In this document: piece by piece, positions 1-7,469 of the stretch | Layout: each line of letters starts with the position of its first letter | How positions within the stretch are numbered: position 1 is the stretch's first letter | Assembly: GCA_937907205.1 (NCBI GenBank) | Contig: CALESE010000091.1 | Span: 1-22,045, forward strand | Reading direction: 5' to 3' | DNA length: 22,045 nt | From: an uncultured Romboutsia sp. | GTDB taxonomy: Bacteria > Bacillota > Clostridia > Peptostreptococcales > Peptostreptococcaceae | Made by a program: the position numbers and the translations under genes | The notes under the pieces: generated by a model | What the model saw: the letters and a program-made list of their open reading frames with translations, nothing else | Database searches by the model: none | What the model was told of the DNA's origin: nothing

Positions 1-252
1 TTTAAAAATATTTTAATATTTACAAATATTTATCATTTATCAATGTTTATTATAAATAATATAATTGGATCTAATTATGGATATATGAATTTCCCACCTA
101 TTAATATAAATATTCACTTAAATCATATACTTTATAGTTTATTAGTAATGATGATATTTAATATTGTATTATTCATAGAATATATATTAATCAATAAAAT
201 AAAATGTATTAAAAAAAATAAAAATCATAGTGTTTTACAAGAAGCATTATAA
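1..252 (+). CDS. C-terminal fragment of a membrane protein, probably YwaF/TMEM164 family
   Basis: The reading frame is open from the first base of the window to the stop at 250-252, so this is the 3' end of a gene that begins outside it. The ATG at 43 has no ribosome binding site and need not be a start. The visible 83 residues contain GSNYGYMNFPP, then a hydrophobic segment (LLVMMIFNIVLFIEYILI) and a short basic tail. A G-x-NY-x-Y-L-x-x-P motif before a last transmembrane helix is what I recall of YwaF/TIGR02206 membrane proteins, whose function is unknown. The gene ends just before a strong hairpin terminator. The family call rests on a short stretch and is tentative; that it is the end of a membrane protein is more certain. 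Confidence 0.45.
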   Translation, partial: FKNILIFTNIYHLSMFIINNIIGSNYGYMNFPPININIHLNHILYSLLVMMIFNIVLFIEYILINKIKCIKKNKNHSVLQEAL

Positions 253-256
253 AAAA

Positions 257-293
257 TAATCTGTAATAATATTAATATTATTACAGATTATTT
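257..293. terminator. Bidirectional terminator between convergent genes
   Basis: An almost perfect palindrome (AATAATCTGTAATAATAT and its complement) lies between the end of the YwaF-like gene (252) and the end of the convergent histidine kinase gene (302). A/T-rich tails on both sides allow it to stop transcription in both directions. Confidence 0.75.
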
Positions 294-301
294 AAATAGC
301 A

Positions 302-2275
302 TTATTTTGATAACTCATAAATATCAGATAACTCTATTTGTATATTTTCATCATTAACATTGTAAGTTTTTACATTTGAATTTTTATTATATATATTCGG
401 AAGATATATACTAAATTTGCTACCTATACCTAATTGACTATCTACTTTTATGTATCCATTATGAATATCAACTATGGACTTAACTATACTAAGCCCTATT
501 CCACTACCTTCATTTATACGAGTAGATGTTTTATCTACTTGAAAAAACTTGTCAAATATTTTATCATGATATTCTTTTAATATACCTATACCTTCATCTT
601 CTACATTTATAATAATATATTCATTACTTTCTTCTATACTAATATGGGCGCTACTACCTTCTTTAGAAAACTTTATTGCATTTGATAGTAGGTTAAGCAT
701 TACTTTTTCAATCATTAATGGATCACATTTAATTATATGCTCTTCAGTATCTGTGTCAAACTGTATACTTATAGACTTTAATGTAGCATAATTTACAACA
801 GATAAAGTTACATCTTCTACAATAGAAACTATATTATAATTTCCAAAATTAGTTTTTAAGATACCTTCATCTATTTTTGATATATCTATAATATTATTTA
901 TTAGTCTATTCATCCTCTTACAATTTATATGTAATGTTTTTTTATATTCTTCATATTTTAATCTAAAATCACAATTTTTATTTTTACTAATTGTATCTAA
1001 CAACTGAATTGTTGAATAAAATATATTTAAAGGTGTTCTAAGCTCATGAGATATATTTGAAATAAAGTCATTTTTTTCTTTATCATATACTTTTAATTTT
1101 TCTAATTCTATCTCCATATTTATCTCATCTGAAATATCTATAAAACTAACAGCTATATCAATTTCACCTCTTCCCATATTTATTAATTGTGCTGAATAGT
1201 CAACTGTTTTTTTATTTTCATCTTTTAGTATTCCTCTTAAAGTTCCGTTTTTATATAAATATTTTTTATCTTCATCTTTATAAATAACTTCTAATTTTGC
1301 ATTTATAATACTTTCTAACTTCTCTAAACTTACTTCATGAGAGTTAAAAAAATATTCTTTCATTCTCTTATTAGCATATATTATTTTGCTATTTTCCTTA
1401 CGTATATACATAGCACTATGTTTGTTATTTTCAACTAGATTATAGAAAATTTTTAGGTTATCATTTAATACCTTACCTTTGCATATATAAAGATATAGCT
1501 CTATAAATCCTCCTGCAATAACTATTAAAAAACTAATATACGTTATAGAAACAGACATTAATTTTATATAAAATGATGTTGTATTTGTACCTTGTATAGC
1601 ATACATAGCTTTTATAGCAAGAGTAAATATACTTGATCCCAAGACAATAAATAAATACTCTTTCTCATATATAGCTAATTTAAATAACTTATATGTACAT
1701 AAAATATATATCGATATTAGTAATAAATTATACAAAATAAATAATAAGCTAGAATCATAAAAATTAGATGGTGTATAAATTGATTCTATACGCCCAAATA
1801 TTATAGTATATACAACTACTAATAATATTGATTTATTTTTATTATTTACAATTAAAGAACTTAATTTATTTTTAGGTGAAATTGCAAGTATAAGTAAAAA
1901 TAATCTTAACATAGATGTTAATACAGTTATATAATTTGAAAGTGTAAATTCTTTATGGTAAAAACTTATATAATCTAATTGTCCCATTAATATATCTATG
2001 CTTAATATTAAGTATATTAGTGAAATAAGAAATACATTATATTTTTTTATTCTATTATAAGAAATTAAACAACTACCAAATGCTAATATTGAAAGTATTG
2101 AATTAAATATTCTAATAAATACTAATGTTGATTCATAAGTTGATATATTTATTTTTTTTATAAAAAATAAATTGCCAATGAAAAAAGTTGCTATAATAAA
2201 AACAACTATAGATATTCCTTTAAATACTCTGCTTTCTATTTTTTCTAAACTTTCATCTTTTATAATTTGATTCAT
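302..2275 (-). CDS. Membrane-bound sensor histidine kinase (MASE3-like sensor, PAS, HisKA, HATPase)
   Basis: This 657-residue protein should autophosphorylate on a histidine and pass the phosphate to a response regulator. Residues 18-265 form about eight hydrophobic helices resembling a MASE3-type membrane sensor, with no large extracellular loop. A PAS-like region follows at about 275-385. The HisKA dimerisation domain has the H-box SHELRTPLN with phospho-acceptor His410. The HATPase domain has an N-box (NLLSNAIKF, 528-536), a G1 box (DEGIGI, 560-565) and a G2 box (GSGIGLSIVKS, 590-600). A good ribosome binding site (GAGAGGG) precedes the ATG. No response regulator is adjacent, so it is an orphan kinase; its signal cannot be told from the sequence. 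The kinase call is firm, the MASE3 label less so. Confidence 0.9.
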   Translation of the reverse strand: MNQIIKDESLEKIESRVFKGISIVVFIIATFFIGNLFFIKKINISTYESTLVFIRIFNSILSILAFGSCLISYNRIKKYNVFLISLIYLILSIDILMGQLDYISFYHKEFTLSNYITVLTSMLRLFLLILAISPKNKLSSLIVNNKNKSILLVVVYTIIFGRIESIYTPSNFYDSSLLFILYNLLLISIYILCTYKLFKLAIYEKEYLFIVLGSSIFTLAIKAMYAIQGTNTTSFYIKLMSVSITYISFLIVIAGGFIELYLYICKGKVLNDNLKIFYNLVENNKHSAMYIRKENSKIIYANKRMKEYFFNSHEVSLEKLESIINAKLEVIYKDEDKKYLYKNGTLRGILKDENKKTVDYSAQLINMGRGEIDIAVSFIDISDEINMEIELEKLKVYDKEKNDFISNISHELRTPLNIFYSTIQLLDTISKNKNCDFRLKYEEYKKTLHINCKRMNRLINNIIDISKIDEGILKTNFGNYNIVSIVEDVTLSVVNYATLKSISIQFDTDTEEHIIKCDPLMIEKVMLNLLSNAIKFSKEGSSAHISIEESNEYIIINVEDEGIGILKEYHDKIFDKFFQVDKTSTRINEGSGIGLSIVKSIVDIHNGYIKVDSQLGIGSKFSIYLPNIYNKNSNVKTYNVNDENIQIELSDIYELSK

Positions 2276-2392
2276 AATACTTTCACCCTCTCATTTACCT
2301 ATTACAAAATAATAACATATTTTTCTATTTTATTATGTCATATATCGTCGAACCTAATAAATTTATATATTTTTATATTTAAAAAAGCTAAC

Positions 2393-2430
2393 AAAAAAAG
2401 CTATATCTATTTTTGATATAACTCTTTTTT
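2393..2430 (-). terminator. Terminator downstream of the GntP permease
   Basis: An A-rich arm ending GCTATATC (2393-2407) pairs imperfectly with GATATAACTCTTTTTT (2415-2430) around a 7-base loop. Read on the minus strand it ends in a T-rich run. It lies about 110 bases beyond the permease stop, after a gene remnant. Confidence 0.5.
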
Positions 2431-2460
2431 AACTTTAATTGTTTATCTTATATGTATTGG

Positions 2461-2562
2461 TTAAAGGTAATATTTATAAATATCAATTTTACCGCCTTCA
2501 AGGGTGAATTTTAATGCATTCTTAATAAGTTGTGATCCTAAACGTACAATGATTGTATTATC
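2461..2562 (-). pseudogene. Remnant of a histidine-kinase ATPase domain (N-box region)
   Basis: Translated on the minus strand, in a frame different from the permease, this stretch reads RLGSQLIKNALKFTLEGGKI and then IDIYKYYL and a stop at 2461-2463. The NALKFT-x-EGG core matches the N-box of histidine-kinase HATPase domains, which bind Mg-ATP. There is no start codon and no H-box, G1 or G2 box, and the frame overlaps the last codons of the permease gene (stop at 2538-2540). It is therefore a fragment of a second, lost kinase. It is not a copy of the intact kinase at 302-2275, whose N-box reads NAIKFSKEGS. The match is visible in sequence; its origin by gene decay is inference. Confidence 0.5.
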
Positions 2563-3785
2563 GTTGATACTATTACTATAACAAGACCTATCATTATTTC
2601 ATAATGAATTAACTTAAATCTTTCTAATATATCCATAGAAACACTCTTAGTACTTGCATGGAATAATGCTCCATGAGGTAAATGCTCAAATACACATGCA
2701 CCTGCATTAACCATAGCAGCTCCTGAAACTTCTGATAATCCAGAATTTAAAATTGCCTCAGAAAATGTTGATGATGCAATAGTTGAGCCACCTGTAGTAG
2801 ATGCTGTAGCAAGAGACATAACTATACCTGAAATAGGCGCTAATAAAAATTGTGGTATACTTAACATATCAAGTAATTCTATCGTACTATTTTGTAAATT
2901 AGACATTTGTATAATTCCAACTAAAGTTCCTGTACCAAGCAATAATATACAAACTCCTTGCATTTTTTCAACCCCAAATGCTAAATATTCTTTTGTATTT
3001 TTAGTATTATTTGTAGCAATTATTCCTACAATAGCACCAACAGGTAATGCTACAAGTGGATCTACTACTATATCTGATATATTACCTAAAAATAATAATA
3101 CAATAGAAACTATTGGCCCTATTAAAGATGCAAATATACTCGGTCGGTTTTCATTTTCATCTACATTTATATCCATATTAATTTTACTACCTTTATTAAT
3201 TAACATTTTGGCAAGTATTGTAGTTACTATTACTCCACATATTGCAGGTATTATATTTGCAAGCATGACACTTGATAATTCAACATTAAAATTACTTGCA
3301 GCAGCTAGTGTATTTGGATTTGGAGAAATTATATTACCTGCTTTTCCTCCACCTAATGCAGCTAAAAGTATTGCTAACTTTGAATATCCTAATTTTTGTC
3401 CTATAGACATACCAATAGGAGCAACTGTAAGTACAACAACATCTAAATCTACTCCAACACCTGCTAATACCATAGAAGATAATACTATTCCTAGTATTGC
3501 TTTTTTTGTTCCTAATATTTTTACTATTTCTTCTGATATTTTTTCAACCGCACCTGTTTTTATAAGTGTTGCAGCTAAAAATCCTGATGTCATTACTCTA
3601 AGAATAGCTGGTGCCATACTCTGTGCACCACTAGCCATATACTCAACAGTATCAACTAAATTTGCACCACCTATCAAACCTCCAACTAACGCACCAAAAA
3701 CTAAGCAATAAAATGGTTCAAACTTTTTTATAATAATTGCAATTGCTACTATTAAACCTATAATTGCTCCAAAAGTTGTTATCAT
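2538..3785 (-). CDS. GntP-family permease (gluconate/organic acid:H+ symporter type)
   Basis: The protein has 415 residues and is hydrophobic throughout, with about 12 membrane segments. It carries the GntP-family signature around residues 145-163 (GGGKAGNIISPNPNTLAAA). Known members carry gluconate, idonate, D-serine or related hydroxy- and amino acids into the cell with protons; the substrate here cannot be read from sequence. It is slightly shorter than the usual 440-450 residues but appears complete. A ribosome binding site (AAGGAGAG) precedes the ATG at 3785. It is divergent from an XRE-cupin regulator, and both promoters share one inverted operator, so that regulator very likely controls it. 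No catabolic enzyme is adjacent, so the gene appears to work as a stand-alone uptake unit. Confidence 0.88.
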   Translation of the reverse strand: MITTFGAIIGLIVAIAIIIKKFEPFYCLVFGALVGGLIGGANLVDTVEYMASGAQSMAPAILRVMTSGFLAATLIKTGAVEKISEEIVKILGTKKAILGIVLSSMVLAGVGVDLDVVVLTVAPIGMSIGQKLGYSKLAILLAALGGGKAGNIISPNPNTLAAASNFNVELSSVMLANIIPAICGVIVTTILAKMLINKGSKINMDINVDENENRPSIFASLIGPIVSIVLLFLGNISDIVVDPLVALPVGAIVGIIATNNTKNTKEYLAFGVEKMQGVCILLLGTGTLVGIIQMSNLQNSTIELLDMLSIPQFLLAPISGIVMSLATASTTGGSTIASSTFSEAILNSGLSEVSGAAMVNAGACVFEHLPHGALFHASTKSVSMDILERFKLIHYEIMIGLVIVIVSTIIQSLYV

Positions 3786-3828
3786 AATAATGCACTCTCC
3801 TTATATCTAATTAAAATTGTTTATTATG

Positions 3829-3856
3829 ATTTTATAAAACAAATCAATGGTGTCAA
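3829..3856 (-). promoter_or_regulatory. Predicted promoter of the GntP permease
   Basis: On the minus strand TTGACA (3851-3856) is followed after 16 bases by TAAAAT (3829-3834). The spacer contains the operator copy CACCATTGATTTGTT. The start codon lies 43 bases downstream of the -10 element. Confidence 0.55.
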
Positions 3857-3901
3857 ATATTATTTAATTAATTTAATTATATTTAACACCATTGATTTGT
3901 T
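3838..3901. promoter_or_regulatory. 64-bp inverted-repeat operator between gntP-type and XRE-cupin genes
   Basis: AACAAATCAATGGTGT at 3838-3853 is repeated as its exact complement at 3886-3901, and the symmetry continues inwards with one mismatch (C versus T) through AAATAT. No gene ends here, so this is not a terminator. Each arm sits in the -35/-10 spacer of one of the two divergent promoters, as expected for an operator bound by the adjacent XRE-cupin regulator. Confidence 0.6.
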
Positions 3902-3911
3902 ATGATATAAT
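3883..3911 (+). promoter_or_regulatory. Predicted promoter of the XRE-cupin regulator
   Basis: TTAACA (3883-3888) and TATAAT (3906-3911) are separated by 17 bases that contain the right operator arm. The leader to the ATG at 3994 is about 75 bases. Confidence 0.6.
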
Positions 3912-3993
3912 TAATTTAAATCATATAAATATATTAATATAATATAAGTAATATAAAGTTTAAAATAGATAATTAATTTGTAAGGAGTTTATA

Positions 3994-4539
3994 ATGTCAG
4001 ATATAAATATAGGTGAAAAAATATCCCAAATAAGAAAAAATAAAGATTTAAGTGTAAGAAAATTGGCAGAGCTGTCTAATGTTACAGCTTCTATGCTTAG
4101 CCAAATAGAAAGAGGTAATGCAAACCCATCTGTAAATTCATTAAAATCTATTGCTTCAGCTTTAGATGTCCCACTATTTACTTTTTTTACATCTGAGGTC
4201 GTAAAAGAAGATTTAATAGTTCGAAAAAATAATAGAAAAAAAGTGATCATTCCTGAAAGTGATGATGTTATTTATGAACTTTTAGCACCTGGAATAAGTG
4301 ATAATTTTGAATTTGCAATTATGACTCTTTCTCCTAATACATCATCAAGTAATGGTAATATACACCATAGTGGATATGAGTTAGCTTATATTCTTGAAGG
4401 TGAAGCTACTTTATATCTTGATAATGAAAAGTTTATATTAAATAAAGATGATAGTGTAAAAATATCAGCAGGTATAAGCCATCATTGGGAAAATAATTCT
4501 GATAAATATGTAAAAGTTTTATTTGCAGTTATACTATAA
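3994..4539 (+). CDS. XRE-family transcriptional regulator with C-terminal cupin domain
   Basis: This is a 181-residue DNA-binding regulator. Residues 8-62 form a helix-turn-helix of the Cro/CI type (LSVRKLAELSNVTASMLSQI followed by ERGNANPSVNSL). Residues 105-178 form a small cupin barrel with the pattern HHSGYELAYILEGEATL and a later GISHHWEN, which in this family senses a small ligand. The length is typical. A ribosome binding site (AAGGAG) precedes the ATG by a normal distance. The gene is divergent from the GntP-type permease, and both promoters overlap copies of one inverted operator, so it probably represses or tunes both the permease and itself. The ligand is unknown but may be the permease substrate. 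Confidence 0.88.
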   Translation: MSDINIGEKISQIRKNKDLSVRKLAELSNVTASMLSQIERGNANPSVNSLKSIASALDVPLFTFFTSEVVKEDLIVRKNNRKKVIIPESDDVIYELLAPGISDNFEFAIMTLSPNTSSSNGNIHHSGYELAYILEGEATLYLDNEKFILNKDDSVKISAGISHHWENNSDKYVKVLFAVIL

Positions 4540-4541
4540 TG

Positions 4542-4871
4542 CAATTGAATTCCTTTGTATGTAAAAATGGACCACTTCGCTTTAATGCCACTTATACTGG
4601 CATAACGAATATGGTCCTGTTACTGTTACTAAAAAATACCTCTACAATCCTATAGTTCCTACTCTAAACATTTATAAATGCATGATTTCCTATAGCATCT
4701 GTAAGAAATATTAATTCCCCTAAATACGGTTACTTTGAATATATAAAATTTTTGGCCCATAATATATTATTCTTTTTCTCTAAGCACTTCTCATGATTAA
4801 TCATGATTTAGTGATATTCCCATTATAGATGTAATTATTGAAAATCTTTTAAAACTTTTACTTTTATTCAT
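4542..4871 (-). pseudogene. Decayed gene of unknown function with intact start signals
   Basis: On the minus strand GGGGAG (4881-4886) stands nine bases before an ATG (4869-4871). The frame then reads MNKSKSFKRFSIITSIMG followed by ISLNHD and a stop, which resembles a basic, hydrophobic secretion-signal start. In a shifted frame the sequence resumes with GELIFLTDAIGNHAFINV, a stop, SRNYRIVEVFFSNSNRTIFV, MPV, another stop, and VALKRSGPFLHTKEFNC. One frameshift and at least three in-frame stops therefore break the gene. I do not recognise the family; a small secreted protein is a guess. The remnant contains a 49-base imperfect hairpin (4569-4617). It lies between two regulators and has no obvious partner. 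Confidence 0.45.
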
Positions 4872-4897
4872 TTAATATTACTCCCCATTTATATATT

Positions 4898-4925
4898 AAA
4901 GATTATTTCACACAAAATAATCTTT
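4898..4925. repeat. Hairpin just upstream of the decayed gene
   Basis: AAAGATTATTT and its exact complement flank a 6-base loop (CACACA). On the minus strand this stem ends about a dozen bases before the GGGGAG ribosome binding site of the pseudogene, so it could have been a leader structure. No T-run follows, so a terminator is less likely. Confidence 0.35.
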
Positions 4926-5015
4926 GATATTAATCATTAAAATAAAGTTTATATATTAATAATTTATAATTTTTTCTCATTAATTTTAATAGGATTGACA
5001 CTATACATTATAAAT

Positions 5016-5050
5016 AAATACTATAACCTAAATACAGGATTATAGTATTT
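5016..5050 (-). terminator. Terminator of the DUF2975-HTH operon
   Basis: AAATACTATAA (5016-5026) and its complement (5040-5050) form an 11-bp stem about 40 bases beyond the stop of the small HTH gene. A T-rich tail follows on the minus strand. Confidence 0.55.
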
Positions 5051-5091
5051 AACTTTAATAATTAAATAGTTATTAAAATATTTAATATTAT

Positions 5092-5304
5092 TTATTCTTC
5101 ATCTTCTACATACTCTAATATATCGCCTGGTTGGCATTCTAGTATCTTACATATTTCATTTAATGTAGTAAATCTAACTGCTTTTGCTTTATTGTTTTTA
5201 AGTATAGAAAGATTAGCCATAGTAATACCTAGTCTATTAGATAGTTCTGTAGAACTCATCTTCCTCTTTGCCATCATTACATCTAAATTAACTATAATTG
5301 TCAT
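5092..5304 (-). CDS. Small YozG-like helix-turn-helix regulator
   Basis: This 70-residue protein is almost entirely one Cro/CI-type HTH. Residues 16-60 include KMSSTELSNRLGITMANLSI and CKILECQPGDILEY, typical of the short XRE proteins resembling B. subtilis YozG. A strong ribosome binding site (AAGGAGAG) precedes the ATG at 5304. It lies 11 bases after the stop of a DUF2975 membrane protein, and this order (membrane protein, then HTH) is a recurrent pairing in Firmicutes. By analogy the membrane protein may modulate the regulator, but the sequence does not show this. It has no separate ligand-binding domain. Confidence 0.85.
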   Translation of the reverse strand: MTIIVNLDVMMAKRKMSSTELSNRLGITMANLSILKNNKAKAVRFTTLNEICKILECQPGDILEYVEDEE

Positions 5305-5315
5305 ATTACTCTCCT

Positions 5316-5804
5316 TTATATAGTATTATCATTTTCATCTTTTATTTCAATAGCCATCTCAAATAGCTTAGCTAGAACTATACTTAAAAATCCGATAACT
5401 AAAGATACAAATGAAACTATAACTACAGGTATTATAGTTAAAGCATATAAATAAATATCAAAGAAATAATATAAAGCAATTACTACTATATTAAATATTA
5501 AAATTTCACTAAATGCACAAATAGATATTCTTTTTAAATATACAGGTATATTCTTTGAAAATGGATCTTTTGCTACAATTAAACTACATAATTTCTTTAA
5601 TTTAAATAATGCTATTACATAAGGGATAGAACATATGTATAATCCTATAGATATTATCATCGGAATATCACTTCCAACTATCCCAAATCCACTTTTAAAT
5701 ATTGCCGTTAATCCCATCGGAATAACTAAAAGTGTAATTAATGTTAAAATTATTCCAACTATTACAATCTTATCTAAAATACGTGAACTAAAATCTTTCT
5801 TCAT
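5316..5804 (-). CDS. DUF2975 family membrane protein
   Basis: This is an integral membrane protein of 162 residues with four hydrophobic segments, arranged as in DUF2975 proteins; their function is unknown. A TTG codon at 5825 would extend the frame by seven residues. The ATG at 5804 is preferred because GAGGAG lies 6-7 bases in front of it, inside those upstream codons, and the protein then starts MKKDFSSRILDK. It is followed after 11 bases by the YozG-like HTH gene, and the two share the promoter at 5844-5872. A terminator follows the HTH gene. The pairing suggests a membrane-linked control of the regulator, which is inference. Confidence 0.8.
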   Translation of the reverse strand: MKKDFSSRILDKIVIVGIILTLITLLVIPMGLTAIFKSGFGIVGSDIPMIISIGLYICSIPYVIALFKLKKLCSLIVAKDPFSKNIPVYLKRISICAFSEILIFNIVVIALYYFFDIYLYALTIIPVVIVSFVSLVIGFLSIVLAKLFEMAIEIKDENDNTI

Positions 5805-5843
5805 AAATGTCTCCTCAACTTTCAAATGTATTTGTATAAGTAT

Positions 5844-5872
5844 ATTATAAATAGTTTTATATTTTTTTACAA
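5844..5872 (-). promoter_or_regulatory. Predicted promoter of the DUF2975-HTH operon
   Basis: On the minus strand TTGTAA (5867-5872) and TATAAT (5844-5849) are 17 bases apart, placing the start of transcription about 35 bases before the ATG at 5804. Confidence 0.55.
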
Positions 5873-6070
5873 TACTTTTTTATTGTTTTTCGATATTTTT
5901 ATATATATATTTATAAACTTTTATATTTATTAATATTTCATCTCAATCATTTTTTATATCATATAATATATAAATATATATCAATTTACATTTTCAATCA
6001 TAGATCTTGGAATAAGTCTACATATATTGATATGGAACATAAAAATAATCTATTTTAAATAAAATAAAAT
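5873..6070. other. AT-rich intergenic stretch without a recognised gene
   Basis: The non-coding gap 5826-6129 holds the DUF2975 promoter at one end and the PTS terminator at the other. Between them I see only AT-rich sequence and a 19-codon open stretch on the minus strand (about 5990-6050) without a ribosome binding site. Confidence 0.4.
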
Positions 6071-6127
6071 AAAAAGAGATATTAAAAGAATCAAGTCGTA
6101 AGACTATATCTTAAAATATCTCTTTTT
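6071..6127 (-). terminator. Terminator of the PTS IIC operon
   Basis: AAAAAGAGATATT (6071-6083) and its exact complement (6115-6127) enclose 31 bases, with a small inner AGTC/GACT hairpin. The stem borders the PTS IIC stop codon, and on the minus strand it is followed by repeated ATTTT. Confidence 0.65.
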
Positions 6128-6129
6128 AT

Positions 6130-7446
6130 TTATGCTACTGAAGTAGTTTCTTCTCCATTTTCTTGTCTTAACATATTCTTTTCATATACTTTAAAGAATG
6201 GATAATATATAGCTACACTTATTGCTGCTAATGCAAATACAAATATTACATTCTTAAAGTCCATAGATGATAAATATGCTTGTACAAAGAAAGGTGTAAA
6301 TGATGGATCTATCATATAACCTGGTGTTATAAATCCAAATACTTGTGCAAAGTATGTTAATGTAACTGTAACTATTGGAGTTATAATAAATGGTATTGCT
6401 AATATTGGGTTAAATACTATTGGTGTACCAAATATTATTGGTTCATTTATTCCACATATTCCTGGAACTGTTGCTAGTCTACCTAATGACTTTAAGTGTG
6501 CCGATTTACTTTTTGCCATTAAAAGTGCTAAACCTATAGTATTTCCTGCTCCACCTAATATTGCAACTCTAAACATTTGTAAATTCATATATACACTTGG
6601 ATCTTGTCCAGCTGCGACTAAATCAGCATTTAATCCTGTATTTTTTATTCCTAATGCAAATACTATTGGGAATATTATAGAAGTTCCGTTAACTCCTAAT
6701 ATCCATAATATATTACCAAAAGTTATTATAGCTAAGAATCCCCATATATTATCAACAACAGCTAATGCAGGACTTAATACTTTCATAACAGCCTGAGGGA
6801 TATTAACACCCATTGTAGATACTACAATTATATTTATTCCATATATTACTATTATGTTCATAAGTAAAGGAAGCATAGAATTTACAAACGATGTTACTGC
6901 TGGAGGAACACTATCTGGAAACTTTACTTGCCATCCCTTATTTTCAATAAATCTTGTTATTTCAACTGAAACTAAACCTATTATAATTGCAACGAATAAT
7001 CCATCAGCACCTAAAAATGATAATGGTATACTTCCTTCAGATGCTGGTGCACATACCATTAAAAATACTGATGTAGATATTAAACCTGCCATAGCATTGT
7101 TCATTTTGTACTCACCAGCTAAACAATAAGCTATAGTAAATGCAGACATAAGACCTGCCATTCCCATAGTCATATCATATGGTGTAGTAATTGCACCATA
7201 GTTTTCTACTGCAAAGTTTTTCCAAGCTAGTAAAAACTTCATAAATATATTTGTAGTATTTGGATCTACTAACTCAGGGTTTACAGGAGGGTTAGCTATT
7301 ATTAAAAATATCGAACCTATAACTATAAGTGGTAAAGTCATCATCATACCAGTAGATATTGATTTTAGATGTCTTTGCTCTCCTATTTTAGCGCCTATAG
7401 GTGATAATGTTTTGTCTAATTTTTCTAAAAGTGTATTTGAATTCAT
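6130..7446 (-). CDS. PTS lactose/cellobiose-family transporter, subunit IIC
   Basis: This 438-residue membrane subunit of a phosphoenolpyruvate-dependent sugar transporter takes up a beta-linked or N-acetylated disaccharide, which is phosphorylated by partner IIB and IIA proteins. It has about ten hydrophobic segments, the family signature GICGINEPIIFGTP followed by VFNPILAIPF, and an N-terminal LLEKLDKTLSPIGAKIG typical of this IIC family. The ribosome binding site is GGAG before the ATG. It lies 23 bases downstream of the RarA-C-like gene on the same strand, so the two form one operon. The matching IIB and IIA genes are in the opposite orientation at 9086-9730, beyond an RpiR regulator. Cellobiose, lactose or chitobiose specificity cannot be told apart here. 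Confidence 0.9.
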   Translation of the reverse strand: MNSNTLLEKLDKTLSPIGAKIGEQRHLKSISTGMMMTLPLIVIGSIFLIIANPPVNPELVDPNTTNIFMKFLLAWKNFAVENYGAITTPYDMTMGMAGLMSAFTIAYCLAGEYKMNNAMAGLISTSVFLMVCAPASEGSIPLSFLGADGLFVAIIIGLVSVEITRFIENKGWQVKFPDSVPPAVTSFVNSMLPLLMNIIVIYGINIIVVSTMGVNIPQAVMKVLSPALAVVDNIWGFLAIITFGNILWILGVNGTSIIFPIVFALGIKNTGLNADLVAAGQDPSVYMNLQMFRVAILGGAGNTIGLALLMAKSKSAHLKSLGRLATVPGICGINEPIIFGTPIVFNPILAIPFIITPIVTVTLTYFAQVFGFITPGYMIDPSFTPFFVQAYLSSMDFKNVIFVFALAAISVAIYYPFFKVYEKNMLRQENGEETTSVA

Positions 7447-7469
7447 CTCTTATCTCCTAATTAAAAATA

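Noticed and set aside
43..252. A self-contained 69-residue small protein gene starting at ATG 43
   Set aside because: There is no ribosome binding site, and the frame is open through to base 1, so it is better read as the end of a longer gene.
3208..3711. A 167-codon open frame on the plus strand inside the permease gene
   Set aside because: It is antisense to an unmistakable GntP permease, has no ribosome binding site, and its composition simply mirrors the membrane protein codons.
4561..4700. Possible insertion-sequence end, suggested by GGACCACTT and the hairpin
   Set aside because: No matching opposite end, target duplication or transposase trace is visible, and the stretch fits better as part of a decayed minus-strand gene.
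4791..4806. Perfect 16-base palindrome TCATGATTAATCATGA
   Set aside because: It lies inside a decayed gene, and about one such palindrome is expected by chance in this AT-rich window.
5990..6050. Nineteen-codon open stretch on the minus strand (MFHINICRLIPRSMIENVN)
   Set aside because: It has no ribosome binding site and no recognisable motif, and is too short to support as a gene or remnant.
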